Assembly: GCF_900046455.1 (NCBI RefSeq)
Contig: NZ_FCOT01000012.1
Location: forward strand, 372,001-436,000
Length of the DNA: 64,000 bases
Source: Cellulomonas timonensis
GTDB taxonomy: Bacteria; Actinomycetota; Actinomycetes; Actinomycetales; Cellulomonadaceae
Direction: 5' to 3'
The notes beneath the pieces are model-generated. The model worked only from the letters and a program-made list of their open reading frames with translations. It searched no databases and had not been told where the DNA came from. The position numbers and the translations under genes were made by a program. Below, in pieces: positions 51,763 through 61,381 of this stretch; the stretch's first letter is position 1, and each line of letters opens with the position of its first letter.

Positions 51763-52497
51763 ATGACCGGTGCGCCCGTTGAGCCCGAGGCTCGGCTCTT
51801 GGTCGTGGATGACGAGCCCAACATCCGCGAACTGCTCGCCACGTCCCTGCGCTTCAGCGGCTTCGAGGTCCACTCGGCCGCAGACGGCGCCAGCGCGCTG
51901 CGCCTCGCGCGCCTCGTCGACCCCGACCTCGTGGTGCTCGACGTGATGCTGCCCGACATGGACGGCTTCACCGTGACCAGACGGCTGCGCGAGAAGGGCC
52001 AGCACGTCCCCGTCCTGTTCCTCACGGCCCGTGACGACACCGCCGACAAGGTCCAAGGCCTGACGGTCGGCGGCGACGACTACGTGACCAAGCCGTTCAG
52101 CCTCGAAGAGGTCGTCGCGCGCATCCGCGCCATCCTGCGCCGCACCAGCCCGTCCGAGCTGCTCGAGGGCAACCTGCTGCAGTACGCCGACCTCGAGCTC
52201 GACGAGGACAGCCACGAGGTGCGCCGCGCCGGGCACTTCATCGACCTGTCGCCCACCGAGTTCAAGCTGCTGCGCTACCTGATGCTCAACCCCGGGCGGG
52301 TGCTGTCCAAGCAGCAGATCCTCGACCACGTCTGGCAGTACGACTGGGGCGGCGAGGCGAACATCGTCGAGTCCTACATCTCCTACCTGCGGCGCAAGAT
52401 CGACCAGGTCAAGACCGCCGACGGCGCCCCCGTGACCCCTCTGATCCACACCAAGCGCGGGGTCGGCTACATGCTGCGCCAACCGACCGGGACATGA
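51763..52497 (+). CDS. OmpR/PhoB-type response regulator
   Basis: A 244-residue DNA-binding regulator. The receiver has the acidic pocket VVDDEPN and phospho-acceptor Asp60 (VVLDVMLPDMDG), Thr in FLTARDD, and Lys in DYVTKPFSLEE. The C-terminal winged helix (about 145-240) includes LSPTEFKLLRYLMLNPGRVLSK and VESYISYLRRKID. The histidine kinase follows with a 4-base overlap (ATGA). Confidence 0.95.
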   Translation: MTGAPVEPEARLLVVDDEPNIRELLATSLRFSGFEVHSAADGASALRLARLVDPDLVVLDVMLPDMDGFTVTRRLREKGQHVPVLFLTARDDTADKVQGLTVGGDDYVTKPFSLEEVVARIRAILRRTSPSELLEGNLLQYADLELDEDSHEVRRAGHFIDLSPTEFKLLRYLMLNPGRVLSKQQILDHVWQYDWGGEANIVESYISYLRRKIDQVKTADGAPVTPLIHTKRGVGYMLRQPTGT

Positions 52498-54005
52498 GCG
52501 CGGCACGCACGTGGTGGTCCAGGACGCCGCTTCGGACCCGGCTCGTCGCGCTGATCACGGTGCTGCTCGCGGCGGGCCTGGCGGTCGCGGGGACCACCAC
52601 CGCGGTGTTGGCCCAGCGCCACCTCGTGGGGCAGGTCGACCGGCAGCTGGCCCGGCAGGCCGAGGAGCTCGCGCAGGACAAGCTCGACCAGCTGTTCGGG
52701 GGCGGCTCGGTGCGCTCCGACCGCTCGGTGCTCCCCAGCGACTACTCGGTGGTGGTCACGCTCCTGGACGGCACAAGCGTCGACCTGGGCCGTGAGGCCA
52801 CCTACGCCGAGTACGGCACGCCCCGGATCCCGTCGATGACCGTCGACCAGGCCCTGGCGGCCGACGGCGAGCCGTTCACCGTCGGCAGCTCGCGGGCGGG
52901 GTCGTCGTGGCGCACTGTCGTGATCCCGTTCCAGACCGTGACGGGATACTCCCTGACCGCGGCGGTCAGCCTGCCCCTGGCCGACCTCGAGAGCACCGTG
53001 CGCCGCATCGTGCTCGTGCTGGCGCTCAGCGGCGTCGGCATCGTCGCGCTCGGGGCCCTCGTGGGCGGCTGGGCCGTGCGGCGCTCGCTGCGGCCGTTGC
53101 GCCACATCGAGTCCACTGCCGCGGCCATCGCCGCCGGCGACCTGTCCCAGCGCGTGCCCGCGGCCCCGGAGAGCACCGAGGTCGGGCGGCTCGGCGCGTC
53201 GCTCAACGGGATGCTGACGCAGATCGAGCAGGCGTTCGCCTCCCGGACCGCCTCGGAGCACCGGATGCGGCGGTTCGTGGCGGACGCGTCACATGAACTG
53301 CGCACCCCGCCCGCGGCGATCCGCGGCTACAGCGAGCTGTACCGGATGGGCGCGCTCAAGGAGCCGGAGCAGGTGGACGACACCATGCGCCGCATCGAGC
53401 AGTCGGCCACCCGGATGGGGGCGCTCGTCGAGGACCTGCTGACCCTGGCCCGGATGGACGATGGGCGCCCGATGCGCGCCGACGAGGTCGACCTCATGGT
53501 GCTGGTCGGCGACGCGCTCAGCGACCTGCACGCGCTCGACCCGAGCCGCCCGCTGCGCCTGGAGCCCGACGGCGGCCCGTGCCCCGTGCTCGGCGACGAG
53601 CCGCGGCTGCGGCAGGTGTTGGCGAACCTCGTGGGGAACGTGGTGCAGCACACCCCGGCAGGCAGCCCCGTCGAGATCGGCGTGGCCGCGCAGGACGGCG
53701 CCGCCGTGCTCACGGTGCGCGACCACGGCCCCGGGATCGACCCCGAGCACGCCGCGCGGGTGTTCGAGCGCTTCTACCGGGTCGACGCGAGCCGTGTCCG
53801 GGGGTCCGCCGGCGCCGGGGGCGCGGGCGGCGCAGGCCTCGGGATGGCCATCGTCGCGGCCATCGTGTCGGCGCACCAGGGCGAGGTCGCGATATCCCAG
53901 ACGCCGGGCGGAGGGACGACGGTGCAGGTCAGCCTGCCGCTGGCGGCAGCCGTCGAGAGTGCCCCGCAGCAGATGTCAGCGGACTGGGAGCCTTCGGCGC
54001 GCTGA
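52494..54005 (+). CDS. Sensor histidine kinase
   Basis: A 503-residue kinase partner of the preceding regulator. Membrane helices lie at about 15-38 and 175-198 with an extracytoplasmic sensor between (LPSDYSVVVTLLDGTSVDL). Then come HAMP, the H-box RRFVADASHELRTPPAAIRGYSEL (His near 267), the N-box VLANLVGNVVQHT, and G-boxes VRDHGPGIDPEHAARVFERFYR and GGAGLGMAIV. The H-box has Pro where Leu is usual (LRTPL), which may matter little. The signal is unknown. Confidence 0.94.
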   Translation: MSAARTWWSRTPLRTRLVALITVLLAAGLAVAGTTTAVLAQRHLVGQVDRQLARQAEELAQDKLDQLFGGGSVRSDRSVLPSDYSVVVTLLDGTSVDLGREATYAEYGTPRIPSMTVDQALAADGEPFTVGSSRAGSSWRTVVIPFQTVTGYSLTAAVSLPLADLESTVRRIVLVLALSGVGIVALGALVGGWAVRRSLRPLRHIESTAAAIAAGDLSQRVPAAPESTEVGRLGASLNGMLTQIEQAFASRTASEHRMRRFVADASHELRTPPAAIRGYSELYRMGALKEPEQVDDTMRRIEQSATRMGALVEDLLTLARMDDGRPMRADEVDLMVLVGDALSDLHALDPSRPLRLEPDGGPCPVLGDEPRLRQVLANLVGNVVQHTPAGSPVEIGVAAQDGAAVLTVRDHGPGIDPEHAARVFERFYRVDASRVRGSAGAGGAGGAGLGMAIVAAIVSAHQGEVAISQTPGGGTTVQVSLPLAAAVESAPQQMSADWEPSAR

Positions 54006-54055
54006 GGGCTACGATGGCCCGTCCGAGCACGAGAGCGACACGTGAGGGCTGTCTC

Positions 54056-54751
54056 ATGGGCGTCTATGACGCACCACAGTGGTTGAAGTCGGCGTACGTC
54101 CGCAGCGCCGTCGAGGCTGGCGCCACCGCCCCGCCCGGTCAGATCCGGGAGGTCGCCGAGTCGCTCATCCTCCGCTGGTCCTCCCCCGGGCGCCGCTATC
54201 ACAACCTGCGGCACCTGATCGATGTGCTGGCGCATGTCGACGAGCTCGCGGAGGAGACCCACGAGCCCGACCTGGTGCGGCTGGCGGCCTGGTACCACGG
54301 GGCGAAGTTCGACGCCGCGGAGGCCGCCGCCTACGCGAACAAGGGCGGCGAGGATGAGCCGGGCAGCGCACGGCTGGCGCTCGACGAGCTGCTCTCGCTG
54401 GGTGTGCCGGAGCGTGCGGCGCGGCGCGTCCATGAGCTCGTGAACGCGCTGGCCCACCACCACGCGGAGCCGGGCGACTTCGACGGGGCAGTGCTGTGCG
54501 ACGCCGACCTGGCGATGCTGGCCGCCGAGCCGCAGCGGTACAAGGCCTACCTGCAGGAGATTCGCGCCGAGTACGCGCACCTGCCGGTGGAGGACTACCT
54601 GCGCGCCCGAGTGGCCATCATCGGGCGGCTACTGGACCGGCCGCAGCTCTTCACCAGCCCGCTCGGCGCCGTCTGGGAGGAACCCGCGCGGCAGAACCTC
54701 GCCGCCGAACGGCAGCGGATCGACCGGGAGCTGACCGCGCTCACGCACTGA
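54056..54751 (+). CDS. HD-superfamily metal-dependent phosphohydrolase-like protein
   Basis: A 231-residue protein related to the predicted metal-dependent HD phosphohydrolases: RRYHNLRHLIDVLAHVDEL, then LAAWYHGAKFDAAE, and LAHHHAEPGDFDGAVLCDADLAML. The second position, normally HD in this family (WFHDAVYD), reads HG here, so the metal site may be altered. GAGGG lies upstream of the ATG. It is 50 bases after the kinase gene. Confidence 0.8.
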   Translation: MGVYDAPQWLKSAYVRSAVEAGATAPPGQIREVAESLILRWSSPGRRYHNLRHLIDVLAHVDELAEETHEPDLVRLAAWYHGAKFDAAEAAAYANKGGEDEPGSARLALDELLSLGVPERAARRVHELVNALAHHHAEPGDFDGAVLCDADLAMLAAEPQRYKAYLQEIRAEYAHLPVEDYLRARVAIIGRLLDRPQLFTSPLGAVWEEPARQNLAAERQRIDRELTALTH

Positions 54752-54886
54752 CCGCGGAGCCTGCCCGGTCATGCGCCCACCCACAGCCCGCGTCGGCCCG
54801 CGCCCGGCCACGGCCGGCGACACGGCGCCGTGGTGCTGCGCACACTCTGCGTAACGTCCCTCGCTCCATCACAGGAGGAGGACGCC

Positions 54887-55177
54887 ATGAGCAGGTACGA
54901 GGTCGATAGCGCCCAGGTCGGGCAGGCGGCAGCTGCCGTGCAGGCCCGCACCGCAGCGGTCCGCGCGGAGGTCGCGGCGATGCAGCGACAGCTCACCGAG
55001 CTGCAGGGCGCCTGGCGCGGGGGCGCGGCGACCGCGTTCGCGGGCGTCATGACGGAGTGGGGCGCCACGCAGGTCCGCGTCGAACAGGCGCTGGACCACA
55101 TCACCGCCGCGTTGCAGACGGCAGCCCGGACCTACGCCGACGCCGAGGAGCAAGCCTCCCGGCTGTTCCTGCGATGA
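54887..55177 (+). CDS. WXG100 family protein
   Basis: A 96-residue two-helix protein with the WXG turn as WRG (ELQGAWRGGAATAF, about residue 44) and helices on both sides; the start MSRYEVDSAQVGQAAAAVQAR is typical of ESAT-6-like proteins. AGGAGGAGG is the Shine-Dalgarno. No partner WXG gene, EccC ATPase or other type VII secretion gene lies nearby, so it is an orphan here. Confidence 0.88.
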   Translation: MSRYEVDSAQVGQAAAAVQARTAAVRAEVAAMQRQLTELQGAWRGGAATAFAGVMTEWGATQVRVEQALDHITAALQTAARTYADAEEQASRLFLR

Positions 55178-55206
55178 GCACGTGCCGGGGCTTCCGACAC
55201 TCGACC

Positions 55207-55923
55207 TCAGCCCGCGAGCGCCATCCGCGTCATCGCCGTGCTGGCCCGGTCCATGACCACCTCCAAGGACTCGCCCACGTGGCGGTGCAGCGCTGTGAGC
55301 GCCTCCTCGAGCCGGCGGTGCAGCACCAGTTCCAGGATCTCGATGTGCTCGACCACCGTCGCCGTGATCCGGTCGGGCTCCACGAAGTCGTGCATGCGCA
55401 CCACGCGGATCTTGTGGTTCACCGCGACGAGCGCAGCGGTGAGCTGGTCGTTGCCGGAGGCCCGGGACAAGGTGACGTGGAACCGCTCGTCCAACAGCAC
55501 GAAGCCGGGCGTCGGCTCGGGCGGGTCGTCCCGCAGCGGCAGCCACCGGGCGAGCTCGTCGCGCAGCAGCCCCTCGGCGTGGCGGACGTCCGGGTTCTCG
55601 ATGGCGCGTGCGATGCCCCGCAGCTCCAACGTGATGCGCAGCTCGTAGAGGTCCCGCAGGTCGGCGAGGCTCGGCACCACCACCGCGTAGCCGTAGTCGG
55701 TGCGCTCGACCAGGCCGTCCGCCAGCAGCCGCGCGAGCGCCTCCCGCACCGGGGTGCGGGACACGCCGAACGCCTTGCCGAGCTTCGGCTCGGTGAGCCG
55801 CTCACGCACGGGGACACGACCGCCGAGGATCTCGTCCCGCAACCGCTCGTAGATGACGTCGCGCAACGCCCGCGAACCTGCCTGCTCGGCCTCCACCGGC
55901 TGAGCGCCCGCTGTCCCACCCAT
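55207..55923 (-). CDS. GntR/FCD family transcriptional regulator
   Basis: A 238-residue repressor-type protein. The winged helix is at about 20-90 (LRDEILGGRVPVRERLTEPKLGKAFGVSRTPVREALARL), and the FCD ligand domain follows (about 100-225) with metal-binding-type His and Asp residues in LLDERFHVTLSRASGN and HIEILELVLHRR. The start lies 1 base after urtE, so it is the last gene of the urea-transport operon and may feed back on it. Confidence 0.92.
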   Translation of the reverse strand: MGGTAGAQPVEAEQAGSRALRDVIYERLRDEILGGRVPVRERLTEPKLGKAFGVSRTPVREALARLLADGLVERTDYGYAVVVPSLADLRDLYELRITLELRGIARAIENPDVRHAEGLLRDELARWLPLRDDPPEPTPGFVLLDERFHVTLSRASGNDQLTAALVAVNHKIRVVRMHDFVEPDRITATVVEHIEILELVLHRRLEEALTALHRHVGESLEVVMDRASTAMTRMALAG

Positions 55924-55924
55924 G

Positions 55925-56626
55925 TCACAGCGCCATCGCGGCCCGGACTTGCTCCTCCTTCTCCGCGCCTCCGGTCCCCTCGTCGCGTACCCGGCCAGAC
56001 TCGAGCACCACGTAGCGCGCGGCGGCTGAGAGGGCGAAGCCCACGTGCTGCTCGACCAGGAGCACCGCGAGGTCGCCAGCCCTCGTCAGCGCCAGCACGG
56101 CGTCTTCGATCTCGGCGACCACCGACGGCTGGATGCCCTCGGTCGGCTCGTCGAGCAGCAGCACCCGGGGGCCGGTGATGAGCGCCCTCGCGATCGCGAG
56201 CTGCTGGCGCTGCCCGCCCGACAGCAGCCCCGCGCGACGGCCCAGCAGCCCGCGCAGCGCCGGGAACAGGTCGAGGGCCTCGTCGGTGCGGGCCGCGCCA
56301 ACCCCACGCGGCTGGGCGTCGGCGACGAGCTGCAGGTTCTCCCGGGCGGTGAGCTGCCCGAAGGCCTGCTGGCCCTGCGCCACGTACGCCAGCCCGCGGC
56401 GCACCCGCTGATGCGGCCGCAGCCGGGTGACGTCCTGCCCGTCGAGCCGCACTGCTCCGGACTGCGGCCGGAGCAGCCCCACGGCGGCGCGCAGCAGCGT
56501 CGTCTTCCCCGCGCCGTTGTGGCCCATGACCGCCACGACGCCACCGGCCGGCACCGTGAGGCTGACGCCATGGACCACGGATGTCCGCCCGTACCCGACG
56601 TGCACCTCGGAGAGCTCGAGCATCAT
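55925..56626 (-). CDS. urtE: Urea-type ABC transporter, ATP-binding protein UrtE
   Basis: A 233-residue ATPase of the branched-chain/urea class. Walker A GHNGAGKTT (about 32-40), signature LSGGQRQQLAIARAL, and Walker B VLLLDEPTEGIQPSVV are all present; the GIQPSVV ending is typical of UrtE. It overlaps urtD by 4 bases (ATGA). Confidence 0.93.
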   Translation of the reverse strand: MMLELSEVHVGYGRTSVVHGVSLTVPAGGVVAVMGHNGAGKTTLLRAAVGLLRPQSGAVRLDGQDVTRLRPHQRVRRGLAYVAQGQQAFGQLTARENLQLVADAQPRGVGAARTDEALDLFPALRGLLGRRAGLLSGGQRQQLAIARALITGPRVLLLDEPTEGIQPSVVAEIEDAVLALTRAGDLAVLLVEQHVGFALSAAARYVVLESGRVRDEGTGGAEKEEQVRAAMAL

Positions 56627-57435
56627 GACCCCGTCCCGGCGCCGACGGCGCGCCCTCGCGACCCGCTGCCGAGGTACACCTCGACGACACGCGGGTCAGC
56701 CTGCACATGCGCCACCGATCCCTCGCTCAGCACCCTGCCCTGATGCAGCACGGTGACGGACGAGGCGAAGCTGCGCAGGAACTCCATGTCGTGCTCGACG
56801 ACCACAACGGTCCGCTCGGCGCCGATGCGCCGCAGGAGCTGCCCGGTCTCCTCGCGTTCGGCATGGCTCATGCCCGCCACCGGCTCGTCGAGCAGCAGCA
56901 GCCGCGCATCCTGCACCAGCAGCATCCCGATCTCCAGCCACTGCTTCTGCCCGTGCGCGAGCACCCCGGCGAGCCGGTCCCGCGCGCCGGCCAGCCCGAT
57001 CGTCTCCAGCGCCTCCTCGACGGCAGGCGGCGTCCCCGACCGCTTCCGCTGCAGAGTCCCCGGCCCCCGGCGGGAGCCCGCCGCGATGTCGAGGTTCTGC
57101 AGCACGGTGAGCTCGTCGAAGACGCTGGCGGTCTGGAAGGTGCGCCCCACCCCCGACCGCGCGATGCGGTGCACCTTGTTCCCGACCAGCTCGACCCCGC
57201 CGAACTGCGCGGACCCCGTGGCGGGCGCCAACCCCGTGAGCGCGTCGACGATCGTCGTCTTCCCGGCGCCGTTGGGCCCGATGAGGAACCGCAGGTCGCC
57301 CGGGGTCACCGTGAGGTCCACGCCGCCCACCGCCACGAACCCGTCGAACTCCACCCGCAGGCCACGGACCTCCAGGTAGTCGTGCCGGAAGCGCTGGTCT
57401 GTGCCCTCGGGCTCCGTCGTGTCGGTGTCGGTCAT
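56623..57435 (-). CDS. urtD: Urea-type ABC transporter, ATP-binding protein UrtD
   Basis: A 270-residue ATPase. Walker A GPNGAGKTT, the UrtD-type signature LAHGQKQWLEIGMLL, and Walker B LLLLDEPVAGMS are seen. The start overlaps the urtC stop (ATGA). The N-terminus (MTDTDTTEPEGTDQRFRHDYL) is a short extension before the ABC domain. Confidence 0.93.
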   Translation of the reverse strand: MTDTDTTEPEGTDQRFRHDYLEVRGLRVEFDGFVAVGGVDLTVTPGDLRFLIGPNGAGKTTIVDALTGLAPATGSAQFGGVELVGNKVHRIARSGVGRTFQTASVFDELTVLQNLDIAAGSRRGPGTLQRKRSGTPPAVEEALETIGLAGARDRLAGVLAHGQKQWLEIGMLLVQDARLLLLDEPVAGMSHAEREETGQLLRRIGAERTVVVVEHDMEFLRSFASSVTVLHQGRVLSEGSVAHVQADPRVVEVYLGSGSRGRAVGAGTGS

Positions 57436-58649
57436 GGCAGCCTCCCGGCGGTCGCCGCAGATGAGTCGGAGGTGGCGGGTGCGGTGGTCGCGTCGCCGGG
57501 CGCGGCCGGCACGGCGTCGTCGGGCGGAGTGGGATCGGGCGGAGTCGGCTCGGGCGGAGTGGCTGGCCCTGACTCCTCGGCCCCGGCTCGGCGCCGTCGC
57601 CACACCGCGCCGAGGGATGCGAGCCCGCCGGGCAGGAACGCCACGACCAGGATGAACAGCGCGCCCTGGAAGTAGATCCACATCGACGGGAAGGACTCCG
57701 ACAGGCTGGTCTGCGCCCACGACACCGCGATGGCGCCGAGCACCGGGCCCAGCAGCGTGGCCCGGCCGCCGATGGCGACACCCACGAGGAACGCGATGGA
57801 CGGCACCACGCCGACGTCCGCCGGGGAGATGATCCCGACGATGGGCACGAACAGCGCCCCGCCGATGCCGGCGAACGCGGCGGCCACCGCGTAGGCGACG
57901 ACTTTGACCTTCGCGGGGTCGTAGCCGAGGAACCGGACGCGGTTCTCCTGATCGCGCACCGCGACGAGCAGCTCGCCGAACCTCGACACCATGAGCCTCC
58001 GCACCACGGCCACCATCACCAGCAGCGTCCCCGCGGCGATGAAGAACAGCATCCGCTTGTTGACCGGGTCGGCGAGGTCGAAGCCGAAGAACGAGCGGAA
58101 CCCGTTGAGCCCGTTGGTGCCGCCGGTGACCTTCTGCTGCCCGATGAGCAGGATCGCGAACGCCGCGGCGAGCGCCTGGGAGAGGATCGCGAAGTATGCC
58201 CCGCGCACCCGGCGGCTGAACACCGCCCACCCGAGGCCCGTGGCCACGAGCACCGGGACCACGACGATCGCGAGGATCGTCACCACAGGACTGCGGAACG
58301 GCTCCCACCAGCCCGGCACCGTGCCGTCGCCGTACAGGAGCATGAAGTCCGGCACCCCGCCCGGCCCGGCGTCGGCGAGCTTGAGGTGCATGGCCATGAG
58401 GTACCCGCCCAGGCCGAAGTACACGCCCTGGCCGAGGGTGAGCATCCCGCCGCGCCCCCAGGCCAGCCCGATGCCGACGGCGACCATGGCCAGGCACAGG
58501 AACTTCGCCAGCAGGTTGAGCCGGAAGTCGGAGAGCGCGGCGGGCGCGACGCCGAACAGCAGCACTGCGGCGATGCCGAAACCACCGAGGGTGCGCGCCC
58601 TGCCGCCGGCGAGCAGGCGCTCCCGGGCGGTGGCCAGCTGCGCGCTCAT
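57432..58649 (-). CDS. urtC: Urea-type ABC transporter, permease UrtC
   Basis: A 405-residue permease with about ten membrane helices and the motif GRGGMLTLGQGVYFGLGGYLMAMHLK. The C-terminal 45 residues are a Pro/Ala/Thr-rich cytoplasmic tail. Start and stop overlap urtB and urtD by four bases. Confidence 0.92.
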   Translation of the reverse strand: MSAQLATARERLLAGGRARTLGGFGIAAVLLFGVAPAALSDFRLNLLAKFLCLAMVAVGIGLAWGRGGMLTLGQGVYFGLGGYLMAMHLKLADAGPGGVPDFMLLYGDGTVPGWWEPFRSPVVTILAIVVVPVLVATGLGWAVFSRRVRGAYFAILSQALAAAFAILLIGQQKVTGGTNGLNGFRSFFGFDLADPVNKRMLFFIAAGTLLVMVAVVRRLMVSRFGELLVAVRDQENRVRFLGYDPAKVKVVAYAVAAAFAGIGGALFVPIVGIISPADVGVVPSIAFLVGVAIGGRATLLGPVLGAIAVSWAQTSLSESFPSMWIYFQGALFILVVAFLPGGLASLGAVWRRRRAGAEESGPATPPEPTPPDPTPPDDAVPAAPGDATTAPATSDSSAATAGRLP

Positions 58650-59530
58650 GCCAGGCTCCGGGTCCGCATGGCGACCAATCCCTGGGGCCTGGCCTGCAGG
58701 AACGCGACGATCGCCACGAAGACGAGCACCTTCGCGATGCTCGTGGTGGTCGAGTACTCGATGCTCGCCTGCAACAGGCCCAGCGCGAAGGCGGCGATCA
58801 CGGTGCCCTTGAGCTGCCCGATGCCCCCGGCGACGACCACGAGGAACGCGTCGACGATGTAGGCGGTGCCGAGCGTCGGGCCGATGGACCCGAGCAGGGT
58901 GAGGGTGACTCCCGCGACGCCTGCGACACCTGAGCCGATGAAGAACGTCAGCCGGTCGGTGGCCCGGGTGGAGATGCCCGTGGTCTCGGCGAGGTCGCGG
59001 TTCTGCACGGTGGCGCGGATCTGGCGGCCCAGCGGTGTGAGCCGCAGCACCAGCGCGAGCGCCGTCACGCAGACGATGGCAACCAGCAGGATGAACAGCC
59101 GGGTCTTGGGCATACCGATCCCGAACACCTGCACGGCGCCCGACAGCCACTGCGGCGCCCGCACATCGACGTTCGGCGCCCCGAACACATCCCGCGCGAG
59201 CTGCTGGAGCACCAGCGCGACGCCCCAGGTGACGAGCAGCGTGTCGAGGGGGCGACGGTGCATCCGGGACAGCAGCGTGACCTCGAGCAGCAGCCCGATC
59301 AGCCCGCCCACCAGGAACCCGATGACAAGCGAGACCAGCAGCGACACCCCCGCGTCGCCGACGACTCCCTGCACCACGTACGCGGTGTAGGCGCCGGCCA
59401 TCATGAGCTCGCCGTGCGCCATGTTGATGACGCCCATCTGGCCGAAGGTGAGCGCCAGGCCCAGCGCCGCGAGCAGCAGCACCGACCCGAGGCTCAGCCC
59501 GGCGAACAACTGTGAGAACAGGGCATCCAT
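58646..59530 (-). CDS. urtB: Urea-type ABC transporter, permease UrtB
   Basis: A 294-residue permease starting MDALFSQLFAGLSLGSVLLLAALGLALTFGQMGVINMAHGELMM, the classic branched-chain/urea permease start, with about eight helices. It is separated from urtA by 80 bases that contain a strong hairpin. Confidence 0.93.
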   Translation of the reverse strand: MDALFSQLFAGLSLGSVLLLAALGLALTFGQMGVINMAHGELMMAGAYTAYVVQGVVGDAGVSLLVSLVIGFLVGGLIGLLLEVTLLSRMHRRPLDTLLVTWGVALVLQQLARDVFGAPNVDVRAPQWLSGAVQVFGIGMPKTRLFILLVAIVCVTALALVLRLTPLGRQIRATVQNRDLAETTGISTRATDRLTFFIGSGVAGVAGVTLTLLGSIGPTLGTAYIVDAFLVVVAGGIGQLKGTVIAAFALGLLQASIEYSTTTSIAKVLVFVAIVAFLQARPQGLVAMRTRSLA

Positions 59531-59556
59531 CCCCGGCCCCTTTCCGTGCGGCCGGC

Positions 59557-59590
59557 CCGTCCCGGCGCCGTGGTGGCGGCGCCGGGACGG
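59557..59590 (-). terminator. Intercistronic hairpin between urtA and urtB
   Basis: A 13-base perfect stem with an 8-base loop, 20 bases after the urtA stop. In ABC operons such hairpins commonly reduce downstream expression or protect the binding-protein mRNA, so that UrtA is made in excess. Confidence 0.65.
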
Positions 59591-59610
59591 ACGGGCGGTG
59601 GCGGCTCAGG

Positions 59611-60876
59611 TCAGGAGAGGCCCTCGGCCCAGTCGTAGCCCTTGAGGAACGGGTCGGGCTCGATGGCGCCGTCAGAGGCCCACTCGGTGTGGATCAGGCC
59701 GTCGGCGCCGATCTTGCCGATGAGCGCGGTCTTGGCGATGTGGTGGTTCTCGCCGTTGACGGTCACCGTGCCCTCGGGGGCGTCGAAGGTGACCCCGTCG
59801 GCGGCCTCCTGGATGGCCGCCACGTCGAAGGACTCGGCCTTCTCGACCATGAGCTTCCACAGGTGCAGCGAGGTGTAGGCGGCCTCCATCGGGTCGGAGG
59901 TGACGCGGTCCTCGCCGTAGGCGGCCTTGAACGCCTTGACGAAGGTGGTGTTCTCGGCGCTCTCGACGGTCTGGTAGTAGTTCCAGGCGGTCAGCTGGCC
60001 CTCGATGTTCTCCACGCCGATGCCGCCGACCTCCTCCTCGGCGATCGACACCGAGACGACGGGCAGCGCGTCCTTGCCGAGGCCGGCGTTCTTGTACTCC
60101 TTGAAGAACGCCACGTTGGAGTCGCCGTTCAGGGTGTTGAAGACCGCGTCGGCCCCGGAGCCCTTGAGCTTGTTGACGATCGTCGAGAAGTCCGTGTGGC
60201 CGAGCGGCGCGTACTCCTCGCCGACGATCTCGATGCCGTTGGCCTCGGCGTACGCGTTGATGATCTTGTTGGCCGTGCGCGGGAAGACGTAGTCGGAGCC
60301 GACCAGGAAGACCTTCGTCTTGCCCTGCTCCTTGAGGTAGTCCATGCCGGGGACGATCTGCTGGTTGGTCGTGGCCCCCGTGTAGAAGATGTTCGGGGAC
60401 GACTCCAGCCCCTCGTACTGCACCGGGTAGAACAGCAGCGAGTCCTTCGCCTCGAACACGGGGAGCATCGCCTTGCGGCTCGAGGAGGTCCACCCGCCGA
60501 AGACCGCGGCGACGCAGTCGCTGGCGATGAGCTTCTCGGCCTTCTCGGCGAAGACCGTGGGCTCCGACGCGCCGTCCTCGCCGATCACCTCGAGCTGCTT
60601 GCCGAGCACGCCGCCGTCGGCGTTGATCTCCTCGGCGGCGAGGTCCAGCGCGTCGCGCACGGTCTGCTCGGAGATCGCCATCGTGCCGGACAGCGAGTTG
60701 AGGAATCCGATCTTCACCGTGTCACCCGAGGTGTCGACGCAGGAGGCTCCTCCGGAGGCCGACGCGGCGGCGGGGTCGGCGGCGGAGTCGGTGCGGGAGC
60801 CGCAGCCGCTGACGGCCAGGACGACCGTGAGCGCGACGGCTGGCAGCGCGAGTGCGCGGGGGCGAGGTCTGGTCAA
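59611..60876 (-). CDS. urtA: Urea ABC transporter substrate-binding lipoprotein UrtA
   Basis: A 421-residue binding protein. A TTG start with AAAGG seven bases upstream gives a lipoprotein signal peptide with lipobox LAVSGC. The mature part has [60 protein letters not shown] and [30 protein letters not shown], all UrtA landmarks. The frame is open upstream, but this start gives the only sensible signal peptide. No urease genes are visible, so short-chain amides remain an alternative substrate. Confidence 0.9.
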   Translation of the reverse strand: MTRPRPRALALPAVALTVVLAVSGCGSRTDSAADPAAASASGGASCVDTSGDTVKIGFLNSLSGTMAISEQTVRDALDLAAEEINADGGVLGKQLEVIGEDGASEPTVFAEKAEKLIASDCVAAVFGGWTSSSRKAMLPVFEAKDSLLFYPVQYEGLESSPNIFYTGATTNQQIVPGMDYLKEQGKTKVFLVGSDYVFPRTANKIINAYAEANGIEIVGEEYAPLGHTDFSTIVNKLKGSGADAVFNTLNGDSNVAFFKEYKNAGLGKDALPVVSVSIAEEEVGGIGVENIEGQLTAWNYYQTVESAENTTFVKAFKAAYGEDRVTSDPMEAAYTSLHLWKLMVEKAESFDVAAIQEAADGVTFDAPEGTVTVNGENHHIAKTALIGKIGADGLIHTEWASDGAIEPDPFLKGYDWAEGLS

Positions 60877-60952
60877 CGGAGTGCCTTTCGCTGGAGGGAT
60901 TCCTGCGTGGTCAGGCCAGGGACCGTCGGGGACCACCGCGCTGTGTCCCGGC

Positions 60953-60962
60953 GTGTATACGT
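60953..60962. promoter_or_regulatory. Candidate GntR operator or -10 region upstream of urtA
   Basis: GTGTATACGT contains the self-complementary GTATAC (60955-60960), rare in this GC-rich sequence and fitting the GT...AC pattern of GntR-type sites. On the minus strand TATACA could instead be a -10. It lies about 80 bases upstream of the urtA start. Confidence 0.35.
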
Positions 60963-60998
60963 CCCTGTGGCCATGACGCTGGACGCTAGAGAGGCGGT

Positions 60999-61047
60999 GT
61001 TTCGTCCCCCTTCGCCGCGCGTGAACACGACGTTTCGGGTCGGTCTC
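60999..61047 (-). promoter_or_regulatory. Candidate GlnR boxes upstream of urtA
   Basis: On the minus strand, five-base elements with exactly 6-base gaps: GAGAC (61043-61047), GAAAC (61032-61036), TTCAC (61021-61025), CGAAG (61010-61014), GAAAC (60999-61003). The GlnR pattern is GTNAC-n6-GAAAC-n6 repeated; the second element is exact, the first and third match four of five, and the fourth is poor. Confidence 0.35.
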
Positions 61048-61091
61048 GATCCCGACGCGCCCCCGTGCCCGGTCCCGACAGCCCGCCGACG

Positions 61092-61104
61092 TAGCCTCAG
61101 ACGC
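61092..61104 (+). promoter_or_regulatory. Leaderless-type -10 element before the DUF4031 gene
   Basis: TAGCCT (61092-61097), 7 bases, then ATG at 61105. Confidence 0.5.
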
Positions 61105-61374
61105 ATGACCGTGCTCATCGACCCGCCGTTGTGGCCACGGCACGGCGTGCTGTGGAGCCACCTCGTCAGCGACTCGTCCCTCGCCGAGCTGCACGAGCTC
61201 GCCGGGCGCGCGGGCCTCCCCCGGCGGGCCTTCGGCCCCGACCACTACGACGTGCCGCACACCCGCCACGCCGAGCTCGTCGCGCTGGGGGCCGTCCCCG
61301 TCGACACCCGTGAGCTGGTCCGACGGCTGCGCGCCTCCGGCCTGCGCGTCCGCCCCGCCGACCGCGTGGGCTGA
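61105..61374 (+). CDS. DUF4031 family protein
   Basis: An 89-residue protein that fits the DUF4031 family: [33 protein letters not shown], then [22 protein letters not shown]. Function is unknown. No Shine-Dalgarno; the -10 lies 7 bases upstream of the ATG. It converges on groEL across a shared terminator. Confidence 0.85.
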   Translation: MTVLIDPPLWPRHGVLWSHLVSDSSLAELHELAGRAGLPRRAFGPDHYDVPHTRHAELVALGAVPVDTRELVRRLRASGLRVRPADRVG

Positions 61375-61381
61375 CCGACAA

